Shown piece after piece: positions 42,374 to 51,481 of a stretch of 64,000 nucleotides of DNA. A program made the translations under genes and the position numbers. The notes under the pieces were generated by a model. The model was not told the origin of the DNA, made no database searches, and saw only the letters and a program-made list of their open reading frames with translations. Position 1 is the first letter of the stretch; every line of letters begins with the position of its first letter. This DNA comes from Kofleriaceae bacterium (GTDB taxonomy: Bacteria > Myxococcota_A > Polyangia > Haliangiales > Haliangiaceae). Location: positions 1 to 64,000 of the forward strand of contig JANTGM010000009.1 in the NCBI GenBank assembly GCA_024762925.1, written 5' to 3'.

Positions 42374-43332
42374 GTCGCAACGCTGCTACAGGAGGCATAA
42401 CACGCCCTACAGTGAGCCCCGTCGAGTTTCACGGCATGCTCACTTCGGCGCCTTGCATGCTTGAACTCTTCGAGATTATCGCGCGAGTGGCCAAGACAGA
42501 ATCGACCGTCTTGGTGCGGGGCGAAACGGGCACAGGCAAGGAATTGGTCGCGAACGCTGTGCACGAATGCAGTGCTCGCGCAGACAAGCCGTTCCGGGCA
42601 ATCAACTGTGCGACACTAACACCCGAGCTACTTGCATCAGAACTATTCGGGCACGTCCGCGGTTCCTTCACGGGGGCTGTGCGTGACCATGATGGGCTCT
42701 TTGCTCAGGCCGACACGGGTACGATCTTTCTCGACGAAATTGCAGAGCTACCACTTGTCCTGCAATCGCAACTCTTGCGAGTACTTCAGGAACGCAGCTT
42801 TGTTCCCGTAGGAGGGACCAAGTCCCAGCGCGTCGATGTTCGACTTGTCGCTGCCACGAACAAAGCGCTTCGCACGGAAGTTGCCGAGGGAAGGTTTCGC
42901 GAAGACCTCATGTATCGCGTTCGAGTGATACCCATATTTCTGCCACCGCTGGTGGATCGCAAAGGTGATGTGGAATCACTCCTGTGGAGGTTCATCGACA
43001 ACTTCAATGCTCACGGCTTGCGACAGATTGAGAGTATCTCGCAAGAAGCGATAGCAGCAATCAGGGACTACTCGTGGCCCGGAAACATTCGAGAGCTGCA
43101 GAACTTGGTCGAGTATGCGTTTGCGCTCGGCACGGGCCCGGTCCTGAAGCTCAAGGAGCTGCCACCGGAGTTTCGTGGTGTCGCGCCGACAGTACGACGT
43201 GTCATGGGGGATGAGCGAGAGCGGATTCGCCAAGCGCTGGAGCAGGCCAATGGTCGGAAAGCTGATGCCGCTGCCACGCTTGGCATGAGTCGTTCTACGC
43301 TGTGGCGCAAAATGAAAGAGCACTCCTTGTAG
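42370..43332 (+). CDS. Sigma-54-dependent Fis-family activator without receiver domain
   Basis: 320 aa from ATG 42370; the frame is open from TTG 42262, and GTG 42413 would also keep the core. AAA+ domain: Walker A GETGTGKE, GSFTGA (GAFTGA loop), Walker B GTIFLDEI, and RFREDLMYRVRV. The C-terminal Fis-type helix-turn-helix is RKADAAATLGMSRSTLWRKM. There is almost no N-terminal sensor. The 36 codons before ATG 42370 would add four cysteines (CPKC and CFMIC), interesting for a persulfide sensor like FisR but unproven. Divergent from the TSUP operon and convergent with the MBL operon. Confidence 0.88.
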   Translation: MSRNAATGGITRPTVSPVEFHGMLTSAPCMLELFEIIARVAKTESTVLVRGETGTGKELVANAVHECSARADKPFRAINCATLTPELLASELFGHVRGSFTGAVRDHDGLFAQADTGTIFLDEIAELPLVLQSQLLRVLQERSFVPVGGTKSQRVDVRLVAATNKALRTEVAEGRFREDLMYRVRVIPIFLPPLVDRKGDVESLLWRFIDNFNAHGLRQIESISQEAIAAIRDYSWPGNIRELQNLVEYAFALGTGPVLKLKELPPEFRGVAPTVRRVMGDERERIRQALEQANGRKADAAATLGMSRSTLWRKMKEHSL

Positions 43333-43340
43333 AGTGCTCT
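43317..43340. terminator. Bidirectional terminator between activator and MBL operon
   Basis: AGAGCACTC and GAGTGCTCT form a perfect 9-bp stem with a six-base loop that includes the activator stop codon. On the minus strand it is followed by TTCATTTTG, giving a fair U-tract for the MBL operon; on the plus strand the tract is poor. Confidence 0.6.
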
Positions 43341-43366
43341 TCCGGGGATTTGTGTGACGGCTTCGG

Positions 43367-44227
43367 TTAGACGACGTTGAGAGGAATGTGTAAGAACTGC
43401 TTCTCGTTTGGTGCAGGCTTTGGCAGTCGCCCCGCGTCGATGTTGACTTGAATCGACTGATACAAGAGCCTTGGAGCTGCGAGCGTCTTGTCACGCGCTT
43501 GGCGCATTGCAACGTAGTCTTTCTTCTCGGTTAGGCTTGTGATTTGAATGTTACGAGCCTTCTCGGCGCCCAGGGTGCTTTCAAACTGAACCTCGCGTCC
43601 TGGCGTTGGATAGTCATGCCCCACAAAGACGCGGGTTGAATCGGCAAGTGCGTAGAGCCCCTCGTGAACAGAGTCGTAGAGGTCGCTGGCGCTTCCAGCC
43701 GGAAAGTCGCAGCGACCTGTTCCAACATCAGGCATGAAGAGGGCGTCTCCTGTGAAGAGCATGTCGTCGATGAGGTAGCTTGAACACGCTGGTGTGTGAC
43801 CTGGCGTTGGGATACCAGTCAAGGACAGCGAGCCCGCACGAAGCGTGGCGTTGTCTTCAAAGAGCAAATCAAACTGGCTTCCGTCAGTGGCGACCTCATC
43901 GCCCAGATTCAACGCTTCGTGGAAGATGCGCTGCACCTGGGTGATTCGATCGGAGATGCCCACTTTCGCGTCGGGAAACTCGGCCTTGAGCATTTGCGCG
44001 CCAGAGAGGTGATCCGCATGTGCATGAGTCTCGAGGATGAGATGCGGCACAAGCTTCTTGCTCTTGAGAAACGCAATCACCCGATCGACAGACTCGGTGA
44101 AGACTTTCGACCCAATGGGATCGTAGTCGAGCACAGGGTCTATGACGAAGGCATCGCGAGTGTCCTCGTCCCAACCAACGTAGGTGATAGTGGCGGTTCG
44201 CTGATCGTAAAATCCTTCAACTTGCAT
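43367..44227 (-). CDS. MBL-fold hydrolase, ETHE1-like persulfide dioxygenase type
   Basis: 286 aa; ATG 44227 has AAAGGA upstream and starts right at the domain (MQVEGFYDQRTATITYVGWD). Metal motif THAHADHLSG, then GIPTPGHTPACSSYLI (third His), FTGDALFMPDVGTGRCDFPAG and VFVGHDYPTPG match the persulfide dioxygenase/Blh branch, which oxidises glutathione persulfide to sulfite with non-heme iron. It is last in an operon behind two YeeE-type genes, with 2-base spacing. Confidence 0.9.
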   Translation of the reverse strand: MQVEGFYDQRTATITYVGWDEDTRDAFVIDPVLDYDPIGSKVFTESVDRVIAFLKSKKLVPHLILETHAHADHLSGAQMLKAEFPDAKVGISDRITQVQRIFHEALNLGDEVATDGSQFDLLFEDNATLRAGSLSLTGIPTPGHTPACSSYLIDDMLFTGDALFMPDVGTGRCDFPAGSASDLYDSVHEGLYALADSTRVFVGHDYPTPGREVQFESTLGAEKARNIQITSLTEKKDYVAMRQARDKTLAAPRLLYQSIQVNIDAGRLPKPAPNEKQFLHIPLNVV

Positions 44228-44229
44228 GA

Positions 44230-44655
44230 CTAGTTTCCTTTCTCTAAGTGGCGCTCCATCTTGGTGTGAGCGGTCATTCCCGCTGCCATCGCTGCCACGA
44301 AGATGAAGATATCTGGCTCGAAAGTGGCGAGGGAAGCGATTGCAGGGCCAGGGCAAAGCCCACCGAGTCCCCATCCTGCTCCGAACAGCAACGCACCACC
44401 TATGAGGGCAGGGTTTACGTCTCGACGGGTCGGAATTCGGAACTTAACATCGAATAGTGGTCGCCTCTGTGAGGCAGTGAATCGTTTGATTGCAGCGAGG
44501 GTGGCAACAGCACCGCCCATCACGAACATCAGTTCTGCTTTCCAATCTCCGAAGAAATCCAAGAAACCGATGATGTTGTCGGGCTGTGTCATTCCAGCAA
44601 TGGCGAGACCCATGGCAAAGAGTGTTCCTGCAATGAAGCTTGATGTGAGTCGCAT
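44230..44655 (-). CDS. YeeE/YedE-family half-transporter (DUF6691 type)
   Basis: 141 aa, about four transmembrane segments. GLAIAGMTQPDNIIGFLDFFGDW near the N-terminus and LFGAGWGLGGLCPGPAIASL later are characteristic, with the conserved Cys in GLCPGP. YeeE-like proteins carry thiosulfate or sulfur compounds. This half pairs with the next upstream gene, 8 bases away, to make a full transporter. Confidence 0.88.
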   Translation of the reverse strand: MRLTSSFIAGTLFAMGLAIAGMTQPDNIIGFLDFFGDWKAELMFVMGGAVATLAAIKRFTASQRRPLFDVKFRIPTRRDVNPALIGGALLFGAGWGLGGLCPGPAIASLATFEPDIFIFVAAMAAGMTAHTKMERHLEKGN

Positions 44656-44663
44656 GAGGTTCC

Positions 44664-45068
44664 TTAGCCGGCCACGGCCACAGTGAGAGCGCCGGCTCCA
44701 ATAAACGTAAGCGTCGCGATAAGAGAACGAGGTGAGAAGCGCGAGATGCCACAGACTCCGTGTCCGCTGGCGCAGCCACAACTAAGGCGCGTGCCAAATC
44801 CTACGAGCAGCCCGGCCAGAATTATTCTGATAGCCGACGGAGAGGATGATGCAACGGCGAATTGCCCTGGCGCGATGACGAGCATCAAGGCCCCGCCAAA
44901 GACGAGACCAATGAGAAAGACACTTCGCCAGTCGCGTTCGCTTGGGTCTGGCGAGAGGACTCGTCCTGCAATGCCGCTGATGCCCGCAACTCGGCCAATA
45001 AGGACGTGCAGGGTGGCGGCCCCAAGGCCGAGAACAATGCCGCCAAGAAGGGCGATTAGGAAGCTCAT
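44664..45068 (-). CDS. YeeE/YedE-family half-transporter
   Basis: 134 aa, about four transmembrane segments. It contains SCGCASGHGVCGISRFSPRSL, the GC-SGHG-CG sulfur-channel motif of YeeE/YedE. The ATG at 45068 has AGAGG seven bases upstream. First gene of the YeeE-YeeE-MBL operon; a sigma-54-like element precedes it. Confidence 0.9.
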   Translation of the reverse strand: MSFLIALLGGIVLGLGAATLHVLIGRVAGISGIAGRVLSPDPSERDWRSVFLIGLVFGGALMLVIAPGQFAVASSSPSAIRIILAGLLVGFGTRLSCGCASGHGVCGISRFSPRSLIATLTFIGAGALTVAVAG

Positions 45069-45102
45069 TGTGAAACCTCTAGTTGCATGTCCATTTATGC
45101 AA

Positions 45103-45118
45103 TACAAGCGGCGTACCA
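45103..45118 (-). promoter_or_regulatory. Candidate sigma-54 promoter of the YeeE-MBL operon
   Basis: On the minus strand TGGTACGCCGCTTGTA matches TGGCAC-N5-TTGCA at most positions, although the -12 GC reads GT. It would give a leader of about 23 bases. An inverted repeat ACAT-N8-ATGT (45163-45178) lies about 50 bases upstream. Confidence 0.35.
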
Positions 45119-45304
45119 GAATGAAAGCGTAGTAATATTAGTAGAGTATCGGGGTTAAACCTACATGCACGCCAATGTGTTGCAACGCTTGTTGAAACGC
45201 TGCGACGTCCCGGGCGGTTGGGAGAAGCAATCCTTCAAAGGGATCGCGCGACAGTGGAGAGCAGCCAGCCGTAGCCGCACATCAGCAAGCCTTCACATCG
45301 TGAA

Positions 45305-46234
45305 CTACGCGTCCAAGAGGTTCAAGAAGCTCTTGGAGACTTCGAGCTTGTGCATGAGCTCGGTGTAGATTTTGTCCACAGAGATTGAGCTGAGCCCAAG
45401 ACGCTCAAGGGCGGTGAAGTCGTGCTTTTCAGGAGCGGGCGAACCACTATCTCCAAGTTTGAACACACGAGCCATCTCATCTGCGACCGCCACGATATCC
45501 ACTAGCGACATCAGAGAGGGGGCGAGTTCATTGCGAACTGAGTTGCGATGGGTTGCGTGATGATGCTCGATGGGAAGTGCAAGCTCGTAGGGAAATTTCC
45601 ATTTCTTTGCGAGACGACTTCCAATCTTGTCGTGAGACGGTAGCCCTATGTCCTTCTCTGCGTCGGACATGCACTTGCCGTTTTGCCTGGCGTCATCGAG
45701 TGCTCCACCAAAGAGTTTTGGAGCCGCCTTTGCGAGAGCAATCTTGCCAACATCGTGAAGTAGTCCCGCTGTGAAGCATGCACCACTTTGTCGAAACCGA
45801 ATGTGCTCGGCCAAGACTTCGGCGCACGAGCCAACAGCAAGTGAGTGGGTCCAAAGCCCTTTTGCATCAAAGCTTGAACCTTTTGGTGTCTTCAGCGCAT
45901 CCAAGACCGAGACGCTCAAGACGACTTGATGAAGGGTGTTGAAGCCAATAAAGGAGATGGCCCGCTGTACATCGCTAACGCCACCGGGAATCGCATAATA
46001 GGGCGAGTTGACCAGCTTCAGCACTTTTGCCGAGAGGCTTGGATCCTCCGCCATCGTCGCGGCGATCTCAGTGGCGGTGATGCCAGGATCGTTCACCATC
46101 TGCCCCACTTTCATGGCAACCAAGGGCAACGTGGGAAGGTTGTCGACTTTCCGCAAGACAGAGTCAGTACTGACCCGGCGCTTTTCTCGAACTTCTGCGT
46201 CTCTGTTGCGAGATTCTTTAAACTTAAAGGCCAC
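45305..46234 (-). CDS. HDOD domain protein
   Basis: 309 aa. LPTLPLVAMKVGQMVNDP opens the HDOD domain; EDPSLSAKVLKLVNSPYY, AISFIGFNTLHQVVLSVSV and the helix with GLLHDVGKIAL plus HDKIGSRLAKKW and EHHHATHR follow. HDOD is an HD-like signalling domain; an HD pair is retained here (LLHD). Members act in stress, chemotaxis or motility signalling. Soluble, stand-alone, with a basic N-terminus. Confidence 0.9.
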   Translation of the reverse strand: MAFKFKESRNRDAEVREKRRVSTDSVLRKVDNLPTLPLVAMKVGQMVNDPGITATEIAATMAEDPSLSAKVLKLVNSPYYAIPGGVSDVQRAISFIGFNTLHQVVLSVSVLDALKTPKGSSFDAKGLWTHSLAVGSCAEVLAEHIRFRQSGACFTAGLLHDVGKIALAKAAPKLFGGALDDARQNGKCMSDAEKDIGLPSHDKIGSRLAKKWKFPYELALPIEHHHATHRNSVRNELAPSLMSLVDIVAVADEMARVFKLGDSGSPAPEKHDFTALERLGLSSISVDKIYTELMHKLEVSKSFLNLLDA

Positions 46235-46243
46235 GATTTTACC

Positions 46244-46684
46244 TCAGGGAGAGAGGCCCCCCGCATCTAGCTGTACGGCCACTGAGCCGTCAGCTGAACC
46301 CAGAACTCTTCCCGACCCTGGAAACTCAGGGGGCGAACTCGAACTCATGCCACCGCTACTGGCATCGGCGGGTGGAACAAGGCCTGCGTCAAGGATTGTG
46401 GCGCCGCCATCGACGTCGGGCGTCGGCATCGCGTCGGGGCCAGGCATCGCGTCGGGGCCAGGCATCGCGTCGGCATTGGAAGACATGGCGTCCGCGATTC
46501 CTGAGTCGGAGATCGCGCCGTCAACCACAACGATGGGTTCGGCAATACAGACTCCCGATGGACCACAGATGTCTTGCGGTGGACAGTCGCTGTGCCGTGT
46601 ACACAGGTCGGTCGTGCATGCGCCAGCGTAGGTCGCTAGTAAGCATACGAGGAGGGGGTAGGAATAGTTCTTAGAAAACGTCAA
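46244..46684 (-). CDS. Small lipoprotein with DAMPGP repeats
   Basis: 146 aa from TTG 46684, inside the last codons of the upstream gene, with GGGAG six bases before it. Signal with TYAGAC (lipidated Cys), a Cys-rich segment CTRHSDCPPQDICGPSGVCI (typical of Myxococcota surface proteins), then a D/A/P-rich stalk with PDAMPGPDAMPTPD repeats and a Ser/Gly-rich end. Probably a surface-exposed spacer lipoprotein. Overlap by 14 bases implies translational coupling. Confidence 0.7.
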   Translation of the reverse strand: MTFSKNYSYPLLVCLLATYAGACTTDLCTRHSDCPPQDICGPSGVCIAEPIVVVDGAISDSGIADAMSSNADAMPGPDAMPGPDAMPTPDVDGGATILDAGLVPPADASSGGMSSSSPPEFPGSGRVLGSADGSVAVQLDAGGLSP

Positions 46685-47204
46685 ACGCCACTCCCAAAAC
46701 CGCTTGCACCTGGGTCGCGATGCGGCCCTCGGGAATGTCCGATCCCAAGCCAAAGACGGTGGCTTCGAGATCGGTGCAAAACCCCATGCCTCCTTCAACG
46801 CCAATGCAGCGTCCAAGGCCAACCGTGGCCCCATAGGCGGAAAACGGCAGCCCCATTGCGACGCCAGCCACCGACACGCGATTTCGCCCGGCACCAGGAT
46901 TGAGGCGGAGCCCGAGTAGGCCACCAATGGCCGCGCGATTGCGTCCTTCAAAGACAAGGCCGCCGTACACCGATACCCAAGGGTCGGTATTGGTCGCATA
47001 GGTAGCAAGCGCGCTGACACTGAGTGGGGAGAGGCGCCATGTCGATTCGCCAGAACCGCCTCCAAGCGCTAGCCCTTGCCCGATCCGCGCCTCCGCAAGA
47101 CCCAGGGGGGCTTGTTCTCGAACCTTCTCGGCTCGAACCGACTGCCCAGTGAAGAGCAGCATGAAGAACACTAGCGTAGATAGGTACAAGCAAACGCGCA
47201 CCAA
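46671..47204 (-). CDS. Predicted secreted or outer-membrane protein of unknown function
   Basis: 177 aa with a clear cleavable signal peptide (about 1-25, ...SVRA). The mature part is Gly-rich with alternating hydrophobic strands (LSVSALATYATN, VSVYGGLVFEGR, AIGGLLGLRL, ending VLGVAFDVF), as in small beta-barrels. A single Cys pair (GRCIGVEGGMGFC) is conserved in spacing with a loop. Start is TTG or GTG at 47204/47201. It is coupled to the lipoprotein downstream. Confidence 0.7.
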   Translation of the reverse strand: MVRVCLYLSTLVFFMLLFTGQSVRAEKVREQAPLGLAEARIGQGLALGGGSGESTWRLSPLSVSALATYATNTDPWVSVYGGLVFEGRNRAAIGGLLGLRLNPGAGRNRVSVAGVAMGLPFSAYGATVGLGRCIGVEGGMGFCTDLEATVFGLGSDIPEGRIATQVQAVLGVAFDVF

Positions 47205-47324
47205 GCACCATTGTGCAATGCTGGTGCCGCGCCCTCGCGCCTAGGATCTTCAGGACTTGTGCTGGCCTTGATGAGAAAGTGATGTCGAGATTGGCGGCCG
47301 GAAGCTGGAACGCTTGACGATCGG

Positions 47325-48476
47325 CTAGGGCGGGTAGCTGGCGATCCACAGATTGCTCGTCGATCCCTTGACCGTCACCGGAGCGGAGTTTGCGGTTCGA
47401 AAGACGACCTCACCACGAGCGAGTTCTAGCTGTGTGTCGGATTGCAGCTCAAGTTGAGCCCCTAGATTTAGCCAAATTTGGGCAGATGGAGAGGACATCA
47501 CCACCTCGCCTGCAGCGCCCAGTTGCCGTTGCATGTGCCATAGGGAGAAGTCCCGGCAGGGAGTGTGGTAGGTGCGCAGCAGACCTGTGCCTTGAGCGCG
47601 GAGAATCTCATAGGGGGTGTGCTCAAATCGCAGGACACGCTGTAGCTCGGCTGGATCGACGTGCTTGGACGTTAGACCTCCGCGTAAGACATTATCTGAG
47701 TTGGCCATGATCTCAAGGCCCGTGCCGCGAAGATAAGCGTGCAACTCGCCAGCGTCGAGGTACAGACCTTGCCCCGCTTCGAGCTTGACGAGCTGCAGGA
47801 CAAGCGCTGCGGTCGCGCCGGGATCGTTTGGATAGCGCGCGAGCAGGCCCTGAGACCAGGACGCCTCTGGCATTGGCAAGTTGCTAAGACCGCGTGCCAG
47901 TTCACTGAGAAGCACCTTGGTCGCTTGAGCGTCGAGGGCGAGGAGGGCACCGTAGAATGCTCGAAGACCGCCGCTCGCGAGTAGCTCCAAGAGTGTCGTT
48001 GCCGAGGTGAGATTCGCGCGCCGAAACAGCTCTGCGATGGCCTCGGGCGATCGAAATCCTTTCAGCGCCCAGAATTCTTCTAAGGCCACAATAAGCTCTG
48101 GCTTGTGGTTCGCATCACGGTAGTTGCGATTTGGCGCGTCACGGCGAATACCTGCCGCTTCTTCTCTGGCAAAGCCCTCTTCTGCTTGCGCTTTGCTTGG
48201 ATGGCATTGGATGGAGAGCGGAGCCTCTGCGGCGAGAATCTTGAAGAGGAAGGGCAGCGCGCCAGGCCTGCCAAGCGCGGCATTTGGGGCTTGCGCAATG
48301 AAGTCGACAAGGCTTGTGCCGTCGCTGAGGTGACTTGGAGCTTTTGGGTGAGCGCCCATCCACAATTCGGCCCAAGGTTCTTGCTGGGGCGAAGCTGCTC
48401 CGAGTAGAGAGGGGATGCTGGTCTTAGAGCCCCACGCGTAGTGTTGCACTGAGCAGTGCAGTGGCAGCAGCGTCAT
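47325..48476 (-). CDS. manA: Mannose-6-phosphate isomerase, class I
   Basis: 383 aa. N-terminal LHCSVQHYAWGSKTSIPSLLG and AELWMGAHPKAPS, zinc-ligand segment LSIQCHPSKAQAEEGF, DANHKPELIVAL, and YLDAGELHAYLRGTGLEIMANSDNVLRGGLTSKHVD are all diagnostic of type I PMI. Interconverts fructose-6-P and mannose-6-P for polysaccharide or glycoconjugate synthesis. Starts 24 bases behind the phosphatase gene, same strand. Confidence 0.95.
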   Translation of the reverse strand: MTLLPLHCSVQHYAWGSKTSIPSLLGAASPQQEPWAELWMGAHPKAPSHLSDGTSLVDFIAQAPNAALGRPGALPFLFKILAAEAPLSIQCHPSKAQAEEGFAREEAAGIRRDAPNRNYRDANHKPELIVALEEFWALKGFRSPEAIAELFRRANLTSATTLLELLASGGLRAFYGALLALDAQATKVLLSELARGLSNLPMPEASWSQGLLARYPNDPGATAALVLQLVKLEAGQGLYLDAGELHAYLRGTGLEIMANSDNVLRGGLTSKHVDPAELQRVLRFEHTPYEILRAQGTGLLRTYHTPCRDFSLWHMQRQLGAAGEVVMSSPSAQIWLNLGAQLELQSDTQLELARGEVVFRTANSAPVTVKGSTSNLWIASYPP

Positions 48477-48500
48477 GGCGTCCTCCTGTTTACGTTACTA

Positions 48501-50195
48501 CTACTTATTCTGATTCTTCGCCTTGGGTTTTGGAGCCCCCTCTAGCGGCGCTGCTGGTAGGGGCCAAGCAAGGTTCAAGAGTGCGGCGATGGTGGGTGCC
48601 ACTCGGTTTTGCTCTGAGACGCTCGATTTGTGGACTTTGTGAACACCTGCGCCAATGCCGAGCACCGATACTTCGCGATCCGCGTCCCATGGTGTTCCAT
48701 GACCCGTACCCAAGGTGCCCTTGACGGATGAGCCGACATGGCCCTCGGCAGGCACAACAAAGTAGGCCTTGGCAGTGGGCGATACTGTATTGGCAACATC
48801 ACGTTCAAGCCAGTTCTTGCTCTCCCGTAGTGTGCGTGCCACGCTCGCTGGGTAGACTGCTTGCACCGCGGGATCTTCGCGAACGTAGGAGTCAATGAGC
48901 GCTCGTAGTTCTGAGAGTTTTCCCGAACTCTCCGCATGTTCGCTAAGATACAGGTATGGTTGAATATATGTCTCAAACCACGGGCCTTTGCCGAGAGTTT
49001 TGCTAGCGGCCGATTCGAGCGCTTCGAGCATGACGTCACCATAGAGGCGCCCGCCCGGCTTCCCTTCGGCGATGCTCTGTTCTGCCAGTGGAGTTCCACC
49101 GTGATCAGAGGTGAGCAATACTGCAACCTCTGTGGTCGCTTCGAGTTCGCGAACCAAAGCGCCAAGGGCGCGGTCGGTCTTGATTAGCACATCGAGGTAC
49201 TCCCAAGACGACGAGCCAAATGAATGCCCTGCGTAGTCTGTGGTCGATACTGAGAGCATCAGCAAGTCGGGATGCTTATCTTCCCCAAGCTGATATTGCT
49301 TTGTCACGGCGCGTGTCATGTCCAGCAAGTACTCCATGCTGTATGGTGTCGCTACAAACGTTTTTTCCGGCTTTGCTGTGCCCGCGGTGTCATGTGGAAA
49401 CGTCGTGCCCAATCCATACCAGTTCGATTCGCCAGGCGCGTCATCTGGACCGAGCAGCTTCTTGTACAGTTCGGGGGATTCCGCGGTCCATGGCTGAAGA
49501 CGCTCGGTTACCGGGTTGTCCGCGTTCCACGATGCGAGCCAAGCGGGAAGAGACTCTGCGTAAAACTCTGAGGTCGTGAAGCCGGGAATCTTTGGGTCGT
49601 ACCAGGTGACAAAGTTGGGAGTCTGGCCACCGGAGACCACTGCAGCTCGCGCCTTGAGTGATACTGAGACGACTTTCGACTGTGGGGACTGCTTGCGCAG
49701 AAGGTCACCGACTGTAGGTTTCAGCAAGCGAAAGGGGCTCGCAAAGCTGCCTTCCACACCAAATACGGCGTGCTTGCCATCGTTGACGATCTGAATACGC
49801 CCCGTCTCACTTGTGTAGATGTCATTGCGATCGATGCCGTGATCCGCAGGTAGTTCACCAGTGTAAATTGACGCGTGACCCGGTGCGGTGTTGGTGCCGG
49901 CATAGCCGTAGCGAACACGTTCGTGAAACATGCCACGTTCGATCGCACGGCGGATTACCCCGTCCTTGGGAAGGTAGGGGGCGAAACGGAGGACTGCTGA
50001 ACTTGGGAGTTGGTCCAGAACAATTCCGAGAACAAGTTTGGCAGAGGGCTCTGTGACACGTTCATGCTCGCCACCGCGCACAATGGGTGTCTCGGGCTGA
50101 GACTTTGCTCCCCCTGAGGGGCAGGCCGAAAGACTGAGCGCAGCAAAGGTCGCGAAGAGTGCGGACAGTGGAGTCTGGCAATACATCGACGGCAT
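48501..50195 (-). CDS. Alkaline phosphatase family lipoprotein (PafA-like)
   Basis: 564 aa. Lipoprotein signal (LSAC, Cys25). The alkaline phosphatase superfamily core is seen as GIVLDQLPSS (metal Asp), nucleophile Thr in GTNTAPGHASIYTG, STTDYAGHSFG, and LLTSDHGGTPLAEQS (metal Asp-His), with a late GHGTPW His. It resembles PafA-type monoesterases and related phosphodiesterases. Probably releases phosphate from organic esters at the cell surface or periplasm. Confidence 0.9.
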   Translation of the reverse strand: MPSMYCQTPLSALFATFAALSLSACPSGGAKSQPETPIVRGGEHERVTEPSAKLVLGIVLDQLPSSAVLRFAPYLPKDGVIRRAIERGMFHERVRYGYAGTNTAPGHASIYTGELPADHGIDRNDIYTSETGRIQIVNDGKHAVFGVEGSFASPFRLLKPTVGDLLRKQSPQSKVVSVSLKARAAVVSGGQTPNFVTWYDPKIPGFTTSEFYAESLPAWLASWNADNPVTERLQPWTAESPELYKKLLGPDDAPGESNWYGLGTTFPHDTAGTAKPEKTFVATPYSMEYLLDMTRAVTKQYQLGEDKHPDLLMLSVSTTDYAGHSFGSSSWEYLDVLIKTDRALGALVRELEATTEVAVLLTSDHGGTPLAEQSIAEGKPGGRLYGDVMLEALESAASKTLGKGPWFETYIQPYLYLSEHAESSGKLSELRALIDSYVREDPAVQAVYPASVARTLRESKNWLERDVANTVSPTAKAYFVVPAEGHVGSSVKGTLGTGHGTPWDADREVSVLGIGAGVHKVHKSSVSEQNRVAPTIAALLNLAWPLPAAPLEGAPKPKAKNQNK

Positions 50196-50226
50196 CCTAA
50201 CACCTGTCGGTGTCGCGAGCGTGACG

Positions 50227-51285
50227 CTAAGAACGCAACCTGCGCAGCTTTACAAGCCTTCGGCTCACAGTTCGGGGCCACAATGGGCCGCCATAAATGA
50301 ATGCTGTGTAGGCCTGAACCAAGGTGGCTCCCGCGTCGAGTCGGGCCAGAGCTTCATCACCCGTCTCGATGCCGCCCGCCGCGACTAGGACCAGGCGCTC
50401 GCCGACTCGAGCTTTGAGCCGTCGCAAAACAGAGAGGCTGCGATCTCGAAGTGGGGCGCCGCTAAGCCCGCCTGCACCAATGCGTTGGACTTCAGATTCG
50501 GCGCTGTGCAAACCTGTGCGAGCGATTGTGGTGTTGGTCGCAATGATGCCATCAAGTTCGAGTTCGAGTGCGAGGTCGGCAACCGCATCAATATCCGCAT
50601 CCGCCAAGTCGGGGGCGATTTTCACCAACAGCGGAAGGTGCGAATCTGGACGAGCACGGTTGAGAGTTTTTCTCACTTCCACCAGCAGTGGTCGAAGCCT
50701 CTCCACGGACTGCAAGTCGCGCAGGCCTGGTGTGTTGGGTGAACTCACATTTACAACCATGTAGTCGCAAACAGGTGCCAAGCATTCTGCACTTAGCACG
50801 TAGTCTGCGATTGCATCCTCCGGTTCTACGGCCTTTGTCTTGCCGATGTTCGCCCCAACGATAAGCGAACTATTCTTAGGTCGGGCCCGAAGTCGTTTGG
50901 CAGCTTTCTCTGAGCCGGCGTTGTTGAAGCCCATGCGATTGACGAGTGCTCGGTCGCGGGGCAATCGAAACATTCGAGGCTTTGGGTTGCCATCCTGGGC
51001 CTGTCCTGTGACAGTGCCGATTTCGACAAAGCCAAAGCCCAGGGCCCCAAGTTCTTCGAAGCCCACAGCGTTCTTGTCGAATCCCGCTGCTAGGCCAAGT
51101 GGCGAGGGAAACCGGAGGCCCAAAGCCTCCACTGCTAGCTCTGAGTCACGGGGAGCGAGAAACCTTCGCGCCAGGCATTTGACTCCAGGCACGGCCATGA
51201 CAAGTCGCAACATGAAGAACGCCCCACGGTGTGCGGTCTCTGCGGGGATCCGCGACAAGATGAGCCAGTAAAAGAAGCGGTACAC
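50227..51285 (-). CDS. pyrD: Dihydroorotate dehydrogenase (quinone), class 2
   Basis: 352 aa. The N-terminal amphipathic helix ([20 protein letters not shown]) for membrane docking, [44 protein letters not shown], the catalytic Ser in [15 protein letters not shown], and the FMN-binding TNTT and [10 protein letters not shown] match class 2 PyrD. Oxidises dihydroorotate using quinone in pyrimidine synthesis. Confidence 0.97.
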   Translation of the reverse strand: MYRFFYWLILSRIPAETAHRGAFFMLRLVMAVPGVKCLARRFLAPRDSELAVEALGLRFPSPLGLAAGFDKNAVGFEELGALGFGFVEIGTVTGQAQDGNPKPRMFRLPRDRALVNRMGFNNAGSEKAAKRLRARPKNSSLIVGANIGKTKAVEPEDAIADYVLSAECLAPVCDYMVVNVSSPNTPGLRDLQSVERLRPLLVEVRKTLNRARPDSHLPLLVKIAPDLADADIDAVADLALELELDGIIATNTTIARTGLHSAESEVQRIGAGGLSGAPLRDRSLSVLRRLKARVGERLVLVAAGGIETGDEALARLDAGATLVQAYTAFIYGGPLWPRTVSRRLVKLRRLRS

Positions 51286-51481
51286 AGGCTGGCGAACCTT
51301 GTCGCAACGGGAGCTTTGGACGCAAGCAGCAGCTCTGCTTTCTATGCTGCGTCGGGGCCGAGAACAGGGGACGCGAGAGTCATGCCAAGGAATAAAGCAA
51401 GTCTGGGGCCACGACCAAATGATGGGTAACTGCCTAGAATTAAAGACAGGAGGTGCGCTGCTGGTGTCTCACAAACCCAGG

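Noticed and set aside
45165-45368. 67-codon plus-strand ORF
   Set aside because: Overlaps HDOD gene end and the operon promoter; no coding signature.
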